This document shows, piece by piece, positions 53,182-62,698 of a stretch of DNA of 64,000 nt; the first letter of the stretch is position 1; each line of letters opens with the position of its first letter. The notes under the pieces were generated by a model. It had not been told where the DNA came from. It made no database searches and saw nothing but the letters and a program-made list of their open reading frames with translations. Origin of the DNA: an uncultured Lachnospiraceae bacterium (GTDB taxonomy: Bacteria > Bacillota > Clostridia > Lachnospirales > Lachnospiraceae); contig CAJTPS010000001.1 of NCBI GenBank assembly GCA_910578555.1, forward strand, positions 267,438-331,437, in the 5' to 3' direction. The position numbers and the translations under genes are program-made.

Positions 53182-55764
53182 ATGAGATTTATTATAACGG
53201 AAAAAAGTTTTTACATGGAAGATGGAGGTGTGCTTTCAGAGGAACTTCAGGTGTGGCGGAAAGAATTTAAGAGGGATAAGGAATATGCATGGTATTTGCT
53301 GGGGTTAAAAGGATGTCCACCGGATGCTGATATTTCCATGCGTTTTCTGAGCAGGGTAGCGGAAAGTTATTTCCGGTGTCTGACTTCATTGCCTGCATTG
53401 GAACTTTCCAGAGAAAATACAGAATTTTATGGGGATGCCGATACCGTATCCAAATTGGAAGCTGCAGTTCCCTTTATGATCGGTGCCGAATATCTGGACG
53501 GGAAGTGGATAGACCGTGCATTTGATGTGCTGCACAATATTTTTCAGAGGGAAATTGCGGCATACCAGGGTACGGTGGAAATGTATCTGGCGGAACAGAG
53601 CCAGCAGCTGCGTGTGCCGGAGCGCATTTTCTTTCATCTTGTGGAGAGCAATGAGGAAGAGGGATTTCCCTTTGCTTTTCTCGCAACCTATGCAACGAAA
53701 AATGACAGTGGAAAGATTAACCATATGCCTTTGCAGTATGCGCTGGTGGAGTATCAGACGGAACGGGAAAAGCTGTTAAAACTTTTGGCATGTCTGAATA
53801 TTGCCTCAGAAAAGTCGGATTTTGTACGGGAGGCAGTGGAGAGCGGAGAAATGTTTCATCCTCTGAAGCTGACGGCACAGGAAGCCTATCAGTTTTTGAC
53901 GGAGATCCCCGTGATTGAGGAGGCCGGTATCCTGTGCCGTATCCCCAACTGGTGGAAAAGGCGGGCGATGATGGTCAGCATGAATGTGTCTTTGGGGGAT
54001 GAGCGGCCTTCCTTCCTGGGGTTTGAGTCTGTTTTATCCATGACGCCGCATCTGGAAGTGGACGGTACGCGGCTTTCGAGAGAGGATATCGAGCTTCTGT
54101 TAAAGCAGACGGAAGGGCTGGCATTTTTAAAAGGGAAATGGATCGAAGTAGACCACAGCAGGCTGGAGCAGCTTTTGAAAGAGATGGAAGAACCGAGGGA
54201 AGGCATGACTTTTCTGCAGGCATTACGGGGAGCGCCGACAGATCTGCTGCCTGAGGACGAGGGAGTTGTCATCTCCAACGGGAAATGGCTTTCAGAGCTT
54301 CTGCAGAAGCTTCGCAAGCCAGAGACGATGCGCAAGGCAAGGGTTCCCGCAAGCGTACATGCACAATTACGGCCTTATCAGAAAAACGGGTTTACCTGGC
54401 TTTATTATATGAATGATCTGGGATTTGGAGCCTGTCTGGCGGATGATATGGGGTTGGGAAAAACGCTTCAGGTGCTGACATTTTTGGAAAAGCTTCGAAA
54501 GGAGAGCAGACAGAAGCAGGTACTCCTGATTGTTCCGGCCTCGTTGCTTGGCAACTGGAAACGGGAGGCGGAGAAATTTGTCCCGGATATGCCGCTCCAT
54601 ATTCTCCATGGCGGCGGTGCTGCGGCGCTGGCGGAGGAATTAAAGAGTATAGAGGCGTTTTTGTTTATCACGACTTACGGAATGACGGTCAGAGTAAAGG
54701 AGTTTGCGGAACGGACCTGGGACTGCCTGATCCTGGATGAGGCGCAGGCAATCAAAAATCCGACTGCTAAGCAGACCCATGCGATTAAGAAGATTCCTTC
54801 CAGAATGCGGCTGGCTATGACGGGAACGCCTATTGAGAACGATCTGACGAATCTCTGGTCCATTTATGATTTTATTGATAAAGGGCTTCTCGGAGGATTT
54901 GCGGAATTTAAGGAATATACGAAAAAGCTGGCAAGGCAGCCGGAGGAGTATGCGCGTCTGAAATCCGCAATCTCTCCTTTCATGCTGCGGCGGTTGAAAA
55001 CGGACAAACGGGTGATTACTGACCTGCCGGAGAAGGTAGAAACAGTAGACTATGTCAGCCTGAGCAAGAAACAGGTTGTGCTTTACCGCAAGCTGGTGGC
55101 GGAACTTGCGGAAAAACTGGAAACGCTGAGCGGTTTTGAAAGGTGCGGGTTGATTCTGGGAGCGCTGACCCGCCTGAAACAGATTTGTAACCATCCTGAC
55201 CAATATCTGGGACAGGAAAAATTCGCGCCGGAAGAAAGCGGAAAATGGGAAATGCTAAGGACGATCTGCACGACGATATATGAAAAGCGGGAGCGGGTTC
55301 TGGTATTTACACAATTTAAAGAGATAACGGCGCCGCTGTCAGCATTTCTGGAGACAATTTTTCAAAAGAAGGGTTTTGTGCTTCATGGCGGTACGCCTGT
55401 GAAGGCGAGAAGCCGGATGGTGGAAGAATTCAATGGAGAGGAATATATTCCCTATATGGTTCTGTCGGTAAAGGCCGGCGGAACAGGGTTAAATCTTACA
55501 AGCGCCAATCATGTGATTCATTTTGACCGCTGGTGGAATCCAGCTGTGGAGAATCAGGCGACTGACCGCGCGTTCCGGATCGGACAGAAAAAGAACGTCT
55601 TTGTGCACAAACTGGTATGTGAAAAGACCATTGAGGAAAAGATCGACCAGATGCTGGATTTTAAAAAGGAACTGGCGGAGAACGTAATTGGAGGAAGCGG
55701 TGAAAACTGGATTACAGATCTCAGCAATGAAGAACTGCTTTCGATATTAAGGCTTGACGTGTAG
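53182..55764 (+). CDS. SNF2-family DNA helicase/translocase
   Basis: 860 residues. N-terminal half of unassigned/SNF2-associated sequence, then a Snf2 core: motif I DDMGLGKTLQ with Lys427, motif II DEAQ at 519-522, motif III MTGTPIEND, motif V SVKAGGTGLNLTSANHVIHFDRWWNP, and motif VI QATDRAFRIGQ. The length is shorter than SWIM-fused SNF2 proteins; the SWIM domain is encoded separately downstream. Together they would form a DNA-translocating complex. Flanked by decayed genes, it sits in an accessory patch and could belong to a defence or repair system. Confidence 0.92.
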   Translation: MRFIITEKSFYMEDGGVLSEELQVWRKEFKRDKEYAWYLLGLKGCPPDADISMRFLSRVAESYFRCLTSLPALELSRENTEFYGDADTVSKLEAAVPFMIGAEYLDGKWIDRAFDVLHNIFQREIAAYQGTVEMYLAEQSQQLRVPERIFFHLVESNEEEGFPFAFLATYATKNDSGKINHMPLQYALVEYQTEREKLLKLLACLNIASEKSDFVREAVESGEMFHPLKLTAQEAYQFLTEIPVIEEAGILCRIPNWWKRRAMMVSMNVSLGDERPSFLGFESVLSMTPHLEVDGTRLSREDIELLLKQTEGLAFLKGKWIEVDHSRLEQLLKEMEEPREGMTFLQALRGAPTDLLPEDEGVVISNGKWLSELLQKLRKPETMRKARVPASVHAQLRPYQKNGFTWLYYMNDLGFGACLADDMGLGKTLQVLTFLEKLRKESRQKQVLLIVPASLLGNWKREAEKFVPDMPLHILHGGGAAALAEELKSIEAFLFITTYGMTVRVKEFAERTWDCLILDEAQAIKNPTAKQTHAIKKIPSRMRLAMTGTPIENDLTNLWSIYDFIDKGLLGGFAEFKEYTKKLARQPEEYARLKSAISPFMLRRLKTDKRVITDLPEKVETVDYVSLSKKQVVLYRKLVAELAEKLETLSGFERCGLILGALTRLKQICNHPDQYLGQEKFAPEESGKWEMLRTICTTIYEKRERVLVFTQFKEITAPLSAFLETIFQKKGFVLHGGTPVKARSRMVEEFNGEEYIPYMVLSVKAGGTGLNLTSANHVIHFDRWWNPAVENQATDRAFRIGQKKNVFVHKLVCEKTIEEKIDQMLDFKKELAENVIGGSGENWITDLSNEELLSILRLDV

Positions 55765-55905
55765 GAAAAAATGTAATACTTCAATGTACGACTTTGCACT
55801 TGATGCAAAATCTGTAAGAACATGTAAATTGGGTCAGAAAGGAATCTGGCTTACGCCGAAGGCGATTTGGAACGGGCAGGTGCAGGTCAGGGAGGGACAG
55901 GCAAT

Positions 55906-56631
55906 ATGAGCCGGTATTGGGAAGATACTGTTTATGAACAGCCGTCAGAAGAAAAAATCAGGAAAAATGCGGCGGACACGGTAAAGAAAGAGAAGAAAAA
56001 GGGGAAGACTTTGTCCCCGGTTATTATATCCGGAAGAGCCATTGTAAAGGAATGGTGGGGAAAAGCATGGTGTGAGAATCTGGAGCGCTATGCGGATTAT
56101 GAGAGCAGACTTGACCGGGGAAAAAGATATGTCAGGACCGGGGCGGTGGTTGACCTGCAGATACAAAAAGGGAAGATTAACGCCAGAGTACAGGGGCGCA
56201 GGAAGACTCCCTATAAAGTGGAGATCAGAATCAGCCCGCTTTCGGAGGAACGCTGTCAGAATATCATCGCCTTGTGCGGCGATAAGATTCAGAATCTGGA
56301 GATGTTGATGGAAGGAAATTTCCCGGAGGAACTCAGCGAGGCTTTTCTGCAGCGGGGAGGACTCTTCCCGGAGCCGAAGGAGATCGGGTTTGGCTGTAGC
56401 TGTCCCGACTGGGCACTTATGTGTAAGCATGTGGCGGCGGTTTTATACGGGGTCGGAGCGAGGTTTGACGAGAACCCTCTGCTGTTTTTTGAATTACGCG
56501 GGCTTGATGTGGGAAGGCTGATTGACGTAACGCTGGCAGACCGGGTGGAGAAAATGTTGAATAATGCGGACCGGCCCAGTGAGAGGATTATCAGGCAGGA
56601 GAATTATCTGAAAATCTTTGGGCTTGGCTGA
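55906..56631 (+). CDS. SWIM zinc-finger protein, partner of the SNF2 helicase
   Basis: 241 residues from the ATG at 55906, behind GGGAGGG; the frame extends 13 codons upstream. A basic N-terminus (VKKEKKKGK), the conserved WWGKAWCENLE segment (about 50-60), and the SWIM motif CSCPDWALMCKH with Cys164, Cys166, Cys173 and His175, which binds zinc and nucleic acid. The 141-bp gap from the helicase gene holds CGCC-GAA-GGCG (55854-55864), another small GNA-loop hairpin. In many Firmicutes SWIM and SNF2 are fused or adjacent. Confidence 0.85.
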   Translation: MSRYWEDTVYEQPSEEKIRKNAADTVKKEKKKGKTLSPVIISGRAIVKEWWGKAWCENLERYADYESRLDRGKRYVRTGAVVDLQIQKGKINARVQGRRKTPYKVEIRISPLSEERCQNIIALCGDKIQNLEMLMEGNFPEELSEAFLQRGGLFPEPKEIGFGCSCPDWALMCKHVAAVLYGVGARFDENPLLFFELRGLDVGRLIDVTLADRVEKMLNNADRPSERIIRQENYLKIFGLG

Positions 56632-57072
56632 TATTTTGAAGTGCTGGTGTCTTATTCAAACCGTGGCACGTATATTTGAAATAAACAACGGGCTTCCTTT
56701 TTGAAATCAGGAAGAATAGCAGAGCAGAATGCTATCCGTATGAAATAATGACAGAAGAGGAAATGCTGGCAAGGCTGAAGCGTTCCAGAGAACATTGGCA
56801 GGGTGGAAGATGCCGCGAAGCAGGTCAAGTGCAGAAGAAAGTTTGAAAATGTGTGATAATCAGTGTTTAAAAGACATGGGTATAGAAGATTCAACTTTAT
56901 ATTTGGCAAAGGTCTATGACCCCATCAAGGACGAAGATCTTTTCATAGAGAAAAACTGCAGGCGGCTTTTAACCGTATAGAGGAGTCTGATGAATTGGAG
57001 CAAGAAATTATGGGTTACTCAATATAGCTCCGGCAGACTTTTTTAGAACAAGTTTATCAGTACCACAAGATA
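56632..57072. other. Decayed stretch without an intact gene
   Basis: 441 bp between the SWIM gene and the HsdR remnant. Short broken frames occur, for example 56748-56846 (MTEEEMLARLKRSREHW, 32 residues then a stop) and a frame around 56860-56980 containing LYLAKVYDPIKDEDLF. Neither has a convincing ribosome site or a family I can name. They look like debris of former genes. Confidence 0.5.
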
Positions 57073-57396
57073 TTGAGGAGTAAAAAGCCTGACGTAACGC
57101 TTCTTACATTAATGGGATTCCTTTCATCCATATTGAACTTAAGAGCAAAGAACATTCATGCCATTGAAGCAATGCGGGCGGCATCGAAGCGGGGAAAATC
57201 AGGATTTATCTGGCATCCGACAGGTTCCGGGAAAACAATGACTTCCTACAAGGCTACGAGGAATCTGCTGATGGACATTCCGGCAATTGAGAAAACGGTA
57301 TTCCTCATTGATAGGAAGGATCTTGATATGCAGATGAAAATGGCTTTTCAGTCCTATGCGGATCATGCTGCGAAAGTGTGGGTTTGCTTTCGATGA
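57073..57396 (+). pseudogene. Type I restriction endonuclease subunit (HsdR) remnant
   Basis: About 105 codons of the helicase motif I region of HsdR: HAIEAMRAASKRGKSGFIW, then HPTGSGKTMTSYKATRNL (Walker A), MDIPAIEKTVFLIDRKDLD and AFQSYAD. A complete HsdR is about ten times longer, and no HsdM or HsdS is nearby. The 5' part is out of frame or lost. The remnant shows that a restriction system once sat here. Confidence 0.8.
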
Positions 57397-57516
57397 GAAA
57401 AAGGTGTTGATTGGTAGTGCTTCCAGCAGAGAGTGAGGATGCGGTTTTGTAGGGGGAATTTTTCAATAGGGATATAAAGTCATAATAGGACGGAACAGAT
57501 TTAGGAATACCAAACA

Positions 57517-57569
57517 GTCATAACCCCTCACAACACGTCATACAATGTAAAAAAGTGTTCTGAGGGGTT
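57517..57569 (+). promoter_or_regulatory. Sigma-E-like promoter overlapped by an inverted repeat covering the spoIIID ribosome site
   Basis: GTCATAA (57517-57523) and CATACAAT (57539-57546), 15 bp apart, match the sporulation sigma-E consensus. AACCCCTCA (57522-57530) and AACAC (57532-57536) pair with GTGTT (57555-57559) and TGAGGGGTT (57561-57569), around one C-C mismatch. The right arm contains the GAGGGG ribosome site of spoIIID. A sigma-E transcript would begin near 57553 and lack the left arm. Confidence 0.7.
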
Positions 57570-57574
57570 TCCTT

Positions 57575-57832
57575 TTGAAAGATTATATTGAGGAACGTGC
57601 AATCCAGATTGCCAATTATATTATTGAAAATAATGCTACGGTGAGGCAGACGGCGAAGGAGTTTGGAATTAGTAAGAGTACGGTACATAAAGACGTAACC
57701 GACCGCCTGGCACAGTTGAACCCGGCGCTGGCAGCAGAGGCAAGGAAGGTATTGGACGTCAATAAGTCAGAAAGACATATCCGCGGGGGATTGGCTACAA
57801 GAGAAAAATATCTGCATCAGCACGTCTGTTAA
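57575..57832 (+). CDS. spoIIID: Sporulation transcription regulator SpoIIID
   Basis: 85 residues, normal length. It starts at TTG 57575 with GAGGGG 7 nt upstream. It is nearly all HTH: YIEERAIQIANYIIENNATVRQTAKEFGISKSTVHKDVTDRL, followed by the basic tail used for DNA contact. In endospore formers it acts in the mother cell, turning sigma-E genes on or off. Its presence argues that the organism sporulates. Its usual neighbours (spoIIQ/spoIID or mreB) are not adjacent, and the upstream side is decayed DNA. Confidence 0.95.
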   Translation: MKDYIEERAIQIANYIIENNATVRQTAKEFGISKSTVHKDVTDRLAQLNPALAAEARKVLDVNKSERHIRGGLATREKYLHQHVC

Positions 57833-58128
57833 GATATGAGACAGGGATAACAGCAAGCAGTGATTTGCGCATACTCACATGGATTAGGCATTTGACCGTA
57901 TGAATAAAAAAGAGATGTGGTGACTTCTGGATCCGGTGTCGCTATTGCTTTTCTGAGAGGATAATCTGAGGCTTTACATTATGGATGAACGGGCATAGAA
58001 TACATTCAGAATTACATGAATGGATGCATGGGGTAATTATATAGAACAGATATCTTTAGAATTACGGGTAAATTTATTCTATATGCAAAAACAGAGGACA
58101 TTCAGAATCTATGTGAGGGCAGTGCCAG
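57833..58128. other. Gene-free gap before the MATE gene
   Basis: 296 bp with no ORF carrying a ribosome site, no hairpin followed by a T-run and no clear promoter. Nothing supportable was seen. Confidence 0.4.
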
Positions 58129-59496
58129 ATGATGCACACAAAGAAAAAAGAGGATGTAAAAGGAACGATCTATAGTAATGCTGATCTTAAGAAACTGATT
58201 CTGCCTTTAATTATGGAACAGCTCCTGGCTATCTTAGTCGGTATGCTGGATACTGTCATGATTTCCGGTGTGGGAGAGGCGGCGGTGTCGGGCGTTTCGC
58301 TGGTGGATAATATCAATATTTTAATTATTCAGGTCTTTGCGGCGCTCGCCACCGGCGGAGCCGTCGTGGCGGGACATGCGCTTGGACAGCATAATGAAGA
58401 AGCGGCGGGACGGTCTGCGTGGCAGATGGTCCTTTTTCTGCTGTATGCTTCGGTGGTGACCACAGTCGTGTTGCTTGGCGGCCATAAAGCGGTTTTGCGG
58501 GCGATCTTCGGGCAGGTGGAAGAGGAGGTCATGGCGAGTGCCACGACGTATCTGATCATCACGGGGCTCTCGATCTGTCCGCTGGCGCTTTATAATGGCT
58601 GTGCCGCACTTTTCCGTGCCATGGGAGATTCTAGGACTACCATGTATATATCGCTTTTGATGAATCTGCTCAATCTGGTCGGAAATGCGATGCTGATTTT
58701 CGGGTTTAAGCTGGGTGTGGCGGGCGCGGCAATCTCTACTACCGTGTCGAGAACCGTTGCGGCGGTCATTATTTTCGGGCTTTTATTTCGGGAAAACAGG
58801 GTGATTCATTTCAGGCATCGTATTACGGCGAAGATGAATCTCGGACAGATTAAGAAGATTCTGTATATCGGTATTCCGAACGGTCTGGAAAACAGCCTTT
58901 TTCAGCTGGGCAAAATCCTGCTCTTAAGTCTGGTATCTACGTTCGGTACATCTGCGATTGCTGCCAACGCGGTCTGCGGTACGGTGGCAAACTTCAACAT
59001 TCTGCCGGGCATGGCGATCAATATGGCGATCCTGTCGGTGGTTTCTTACTGTGTAGGTGCGGGAGATTACGGACAGGCCAGATATTATACGAGGAAGCTG
59101 ATGCGGCTGACCAGTATCTGTATGATTGCGGTATCTGTGATGATGCTCCTTTTTGGGAGAAAAATGCTTTTGCTCTATCACCTGACACCGGAGACAGAGG
59201 AACTGGCTGTACAGGTGATCTGTTTTCATGCGTGTATGTGCATGATCGCCTGGGTGCCGTCTTTCTCTCTGCCCAATACGCTGCGCGCGGCGGGAGACGT
59301 TATGTGGACGATGGTTATCGCGATTGTTTCCATGTGGGTGTTTCGAATCGGTACGGCATACTTTTTCAGCAATGTGTTTCATCTTGGGCTGATCGGGATC
59401 TGGATCGCCATGACTATAGACTGGATCTTTCGGGGGATCTGCTACGAACTCCGGTATCACAGCGGAAAATGGGAAAAAGCGATGCACGGAAAATAA
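58129..59496 (+). CDS. MATE-family efflux transporter
   Basis: 455 residues with twelve membrane helices in two six-helix halves, the normal MATE size. It carries a typical first helix (LKKLILPLIMEQLLAILVGMLDTVMISGVGEAAVSGVS) and the inter-half RAMGDSRTTMYISLLMNLLNLVGNAMLIF. MATE proteins export drugs or metabolites against Na+ or H+; the substrate is unknown. GAGGG precedes the start. It is followed by guaA, which has its own promoter. Confidence 0.92.
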   Translation: MMHTKKKEDVKGTIYSNADLKKLILPLIMEQLLAILVGMLDTVMISGVGEAAVSGVSLVDNINILIIQVFAALATGGAVVAGHALGQHNEEAAGRSAWQMVLFLLYASVVTTVVLLGGHKAVLRAIFGQVEEEVMASATTYLIITGLSICPLALYNGCAALFRAMGDSRTTMYISLLMNLLNLVGNAMLIFGFKLGVAGAAISTTVSRTVAAVIIFGLLFRENRVIHFRHRITAKMNLGQIKKILYIGIPNGLENSLFQLGKILLLSLVSTFGTSAIAANAVCGTVANFNILPGMAINMAILSVVSYCVGAGDYGQARYYTRKLMRLTSICMIAVSVMMLLFGRKMLLLYHLTPETEELAVQVICFHACMCMIAWVPSFSLPNTLRAAGDVMWTMVIAIVSMWVFRIGTAYFFSNVFHLGLIGIWIAMTIDWIFRGICYELRYHSGKWEKAMHGK

Positions 59497-59536
59497 TGGG
59501 GTGACGAAAAAAACGGACAAGTGATTTAAATATTTT

Positions 59537-59565
59537 TTGACAAGGTTTTTGGTGCGCGGTAAAAT
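59537..59565 (+). promoter_or_regulatory. Consensus sigma-A promoter of guaA
   Basis: TTGACA (59537-59542), 17-bp spacer, TAAAAT (59560-59565), 50 bp before the ATG. The leader is too short for a purine riboswitch. Confidence 0.78.
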
Positions 59566-59615
59566 GGGACGTGGATAAAACATAAAGCATACAAGAGTGA
59601 AGGCGGAGAGGTTAA

Positions 59616-61157
59616 ATGGAGAGAGAAACGGTTATCGTATTGGATTTCGGCGGGCAGTATAACCAGTTGATTGCGCGAAGGGTTAGGGAATGTGACGTTT
59701 ACTGCGAGGTACACCCGTACAGTCTGAGTCTTGATAAAATCAAAGAGATGAATCCGAAGGGAATCATTTTTACCGGAGGACCGAACAGCGTGTACGGTGA
59801 AGGCGCCGTTGTCTGCGAGAGAGAAATCTTTGCACTGGGGATTCCGATTCTGGGGATCTGCTACGGTTCCCAGCTTATGGCACATCTGCTGGGTGGTAAA
59901 GTGACGACAGCGCCCGTCAGCGAGTATGGAAAAACTGAAGTTGATGTGGACGACGGCACGGAACTTCTGGCAGGGGTGTCCAGGAAGACGATCTGCTGGA
60001 TGAGCCATACAGACTATATTGAGAAAGCGCCTGCGGATTTTAAGGTGACGGCGCATACACCGGTTTGTCCTGTTGCCGCCATGGAATGTCCGGAAAGACA
60101 TTTATATGCGGTACAGTTTCACCCGGAGGTCATGCATACGGCGGAGGGCATGACGATGCTGCGGAACTTTGTCATGAATATATGCGGGTGCAGCGGAACG
60201 TGGAAGATGGACTCCTTTGTGGAGACGACCATTCAGGCAGTCCGTGACCGGGTCGGGAGCGGTAAGGTGTTATGTGCGCTGTCCGGCGGCGTGGACTCTT
60301 CCGTGGCAGCAGTTCTTCTGGCAAAAGCTGTGGGAAAACAGCTGACCTGTGTGTTTGTGGATCACGGTCTGCTCCGTAAAAACGAAGGTGATGAGGTGGA
60401 GGCGGTATTCGGACCGGAAGGATCTTATGATCTTAATTTTGTCCGCGTCAATGCACAGGAGCGTTTCTATGAGAAGCTGACCGGTGTGACGGAGCCGGAG
60501 CAGAAGAGAAAGATCATCGGTGAAGAGTTCATTCGCGTATTCGAGGAAGAGGCGAAGAAAATCGGTGCCGTGGATTTTCTGGTACAGGGCACGATTTATC
60601 CTGACGTGATTGAGTCCGGGCTTGGCAAGTCGGCGGTGATCAAATCCCATCACAACGTGGGAGGACTGCCGGATTATGTGGATTTTAAGGAAATCATTGA
60701 ACCGCTCCGTATGCTCTTTAAGGACGAGGTGAGAAAAGCCGGATTGGAGTTAGGTATCCCGGAACATCTTGTATTCCGTCAGCCTTTCCCTGGGCCGGGA
60801 CTCGGTATTCGTATCATCGGTGAGGTGACGGCGGAAAAAGTAAGAATGGTGCAGGAAGCGGATTATATTTATCGGGAAGAGATTGCCAAAGCCGGTGTCG
60901 ATAAAGGGCTGGGGCAGTATTTTGCGGCACTTACGAATATGCGCTCCGTGGGTGTTATGGGGGATGAGAGAACCTACGATTACGCGGTGGCGCTTAGAGC
61001 GGTGGAGACAAGCGATTTCATGACGGCCGAGGCGGCAGAACTTCCGTGGGAAGTGATCGGCAAAGTGACGAACCGGATCGTGAATGAGGTAAAGGGAGTC
61101 AACAGAGTCCTGTATGACTGCACAGGGAAGCCGCCGGCGACGGTGGAACTGGAGTAG
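59616..61157 (+). CDS. guaA: GMP synthase (glutamine-hydrolysing)
   Basis: 513 residues, normal length. An N-terminal class I glutaminase (about 1-190) has nucleophile Cys82 in [10 protein letters not shown] and partner His169/Glu171 in QFHPEVMH. An ATP pyrophosphatase follows, with P-loop SGGVDSS (223-229), and the dimerisation domain ends [18 protein letters not shown] and [12 protein letters not shown]. It makes GMP from XMP. GAAGGCGGAGAG precedes the ATG. A second, shorter paralogue follows 162 bp downstream. Confidence 0.97.
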   Translation: MERETVIVLDFGGQYNQLIARRVRECDVYCEVHPYSLSLDKIKEMNPKGIIFTGGPNSVYGEGAVVCEREIFALGIPILGICYGSQLMAHLLGGKVTTAPVSEYGKTEVDVDDGTELLAGVSRKTICWMSHTDYIEKAPADFKVTAHTPVCPVAAMECPERHLYAVQFHPEVMHTAEGMTMLRNFVMNICGCSGTWKMDSFVETTIQAVRDRVGSGKVLCALSGGVDSSVAAVLLAKAVGKQLTCVFVDHGLLRKNEGDEVEAVFGPEGSYDLNFVRVNAQERFYEKLTGVTEPEQKRKIIGEEFIRVFEEEAKKIGAVDFLVQGTIYPDVIESGLGKSAVIKSHHNVGGLPDYVDFKEIIEPLRMLFKDEVRKAGLELGIPEHLVFRQPFPGPGLGIRIIGEVTAEKVRMVQEADYIYREEIAKAGVDKGLGQYFAALTNMRSVGVMGDERTYDYAVALRAVETSDFMTAEAAELPWEVIGKVTNRIVNEVKGVNRVLYDCTGKPPATVELE

Positions 61158-61319
61158 GTGTTTTTATTTATGCAGATACACTTTTTGTTCCAAACAGATT
61201 ATTTTTTATGAGAGCAGTAGAAGCAACAAGAATAATTTCATTGCGCTCCGATGCGACTAGACTTTATAATAAATAGCAACAACATTGACAGCAAAACGAA
61301 GGATAAGGAGGCTTTCCCA

Positions 61320-62612
61320 ATGAAACAGGATTTAATCGTAGTTTTGGATTTGGGCAGTATCAGGAATACCGTGGTTGCCCGTGCAATCCGTGAGCTTGGC
61401 GTGTATAGTGAGATACATCCCCATGATATCACCGTGGATGAACTGAAAGCTTTAAAAAATGTAAAAGGTATTGTGTTAAACGGTGGTGAAAACCGCGTTG
61501 TTGACGGACAGGCAGTGGAAATAAGACCGGAACTTTATGATATGGGAATCCCCATGCTGTCCATAGATTATCCGCAATCGAAGTGTGAGAAACAGCTTGA
61601 TGATCTTCCGGATCAGGAAACACTTAAAGATTTTATTTTTGAGGAGTGTAAGGCGGAAGCTAACTGGAATATGAAGAATTTTATTGAAGACCAGGTGGAA
61701 TTGATCAGACAGCAGGTGGGCGACTGCAAAGTACTTCTTGCATTGTCCGGCGGCGTGGATTCCTCTGTGGTGGCGGCGATGCTGATCAGGGCCATCGGGC
61801 AGCAGCTGGTGTGCGTACATGTCAATCATGGCCTGATGCGTAAGAATGAATCAGAAAGTGTTGTGAAAGTGTTCCGTGACGAACTTCATGCAAATCTGAT
61901 TTACGTGGATGCTTCCGAGCGGTTCCTCGGTAAGCTTGAGAATGTGGCTGACCCGGAACAGAAGCGGAAGATCATCGGCGGCGAGTTCATCCGTGTGTTT
62001 GAAGAGGAAGCAAGAAAACTGGAAGGAATCGACTTCCTGGGACAGGGTACCATTTATCCGGATATTATTGAAAGCGGCACGAAGACAGCTAAGATGGTGA
62101 AATCCCACCACAATGTAGGCGGGCTTCCGGAGGATTTGAAGTTCGAACTTGTGGAGCCGTTAAAACAGCTTTTCAAAGATGAAGTGCGTGCGTGCGGCGT
62201 GGAACTGGGACTGCCTCATGACATGGTGTACAGGCAGCCGTTCCCGGGTCCCGGCTTGGGAGTGAGATGTCTGGGTGCAATTACCAGAGACAGGCTGGAA
62301 GCAGTCAGAGAGTCGGATGCAATTCTGAGAGAGGAATTTGCAAAAGCCGGGCTGGATAAGAAGGTTTGGCAGTACTTTACCGTGGTTCCGGACTTCAAGT
62401 CAGTGGGCATGAAGAACAATGCCAGAGTGTTTGAATACATGGTAATTATTCGTGCGATCAATACCATTGATGCGATGACAGCGTCGGTGGAGAAGGTTGA
62501 CTGGGATGTGCTGGAGAGGATTACGGAGAGGATTCTGGCGGAAGTGGAGAATGTAAATCGGGTTTGTTATGATATGAGTCCGAAGCCGCCGGCGACGATT
62601 GAGTTCGAATAG
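61320..62612 (+). CDS. GMP synthase paralogue with degenerate, shortened glutaminase domain
   Basis: 430 residues from the ATG at 61320, behind AAGGAGG; the frame extends 23 codons upstream. The ATP pyrophosphatase part is intact (LSGGVDSSV at 142-150, [30 protein letters not shown]). The glutaminase part is only about 105 residues and lacks the active-site Cys (LSIDYPQS in place of GICYGSQ) and the QFHPE region. It may use free ammonia, pair with another glutaminase, or act on a different substrate. It is not a pseudogene: there are no stops, the pyrophosphatase motifs are conserved and the ribosome site is strong. Confidence 0.88.
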   Translation: MKQDLIVVLDLGSIRNTVVARAIRELGVYSEIHPHDITVDELKALKNVKGIVLNGGENRVVDGQAVEIRPELYDMGIPMLSIDYPQSKCEKQLDDLPDQETLKDFIFEECKAEANWNMKNFIEDQVELIRQQVGDCKVLLALSGGVDSSVVAAMLIRAIGQQLVCVHVNHGLMRKNESESVVKVFRDELHANLIYVDASERFLGKLENVADPEQKRKIIGGEFIRVFEEEARKLEGIDFLGQGTIYPDIIESGTKTAKMVKSHHNVGGLPEDLKFELVEPLKQLFKDEVRACGVELGLPHDMVYRQPFPGPGLGVRCLGAITRDRLEAVRESDAILREEFAKAGLDKKVWQYFTVVPDFKSVGMKNNARVFEYMVIIRAINTIDAMTASVEKVDWDVLERITERILAEVENVNRVCYDMSPKPPATIEFE

Positions 62613-62619
62613 TAAACAG

Positions 62620-62662
62620 AAAGCCGGGAAGCCGCATAAAAAGCGGACTTTCCGGCTTTTAA
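62620..62662 (+). terminator. Rho-independent terminator after the guaA pair
   Basis: AAAGCCGG pairs with CCGGCTTT and the inner CCGC with GCGG, followed by a T-rich end (62656-62660). It marks the boundary to the AT-rich segment on the right. Confidence 0.85.
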
Positions 62663-62698
62663 GATGGAGCGTGATACCCTTTTGATACCTAAATTGGT

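Noticed and set aside
59497..59615. Purine riboswitch before guaA
   Set aside because: The promoter lies 50 bp before the ATG, leaving no space for an aptamer, and the conserved aptamer core is absent.
61320..62612. Second guaA as a pseudogene
   Set aside because: The frame is intact, the ribosome site is strong and all pyrophosphatase motifs are kept, so loss of the glutaminase looks adaptive or partner-dependent rather than decay.
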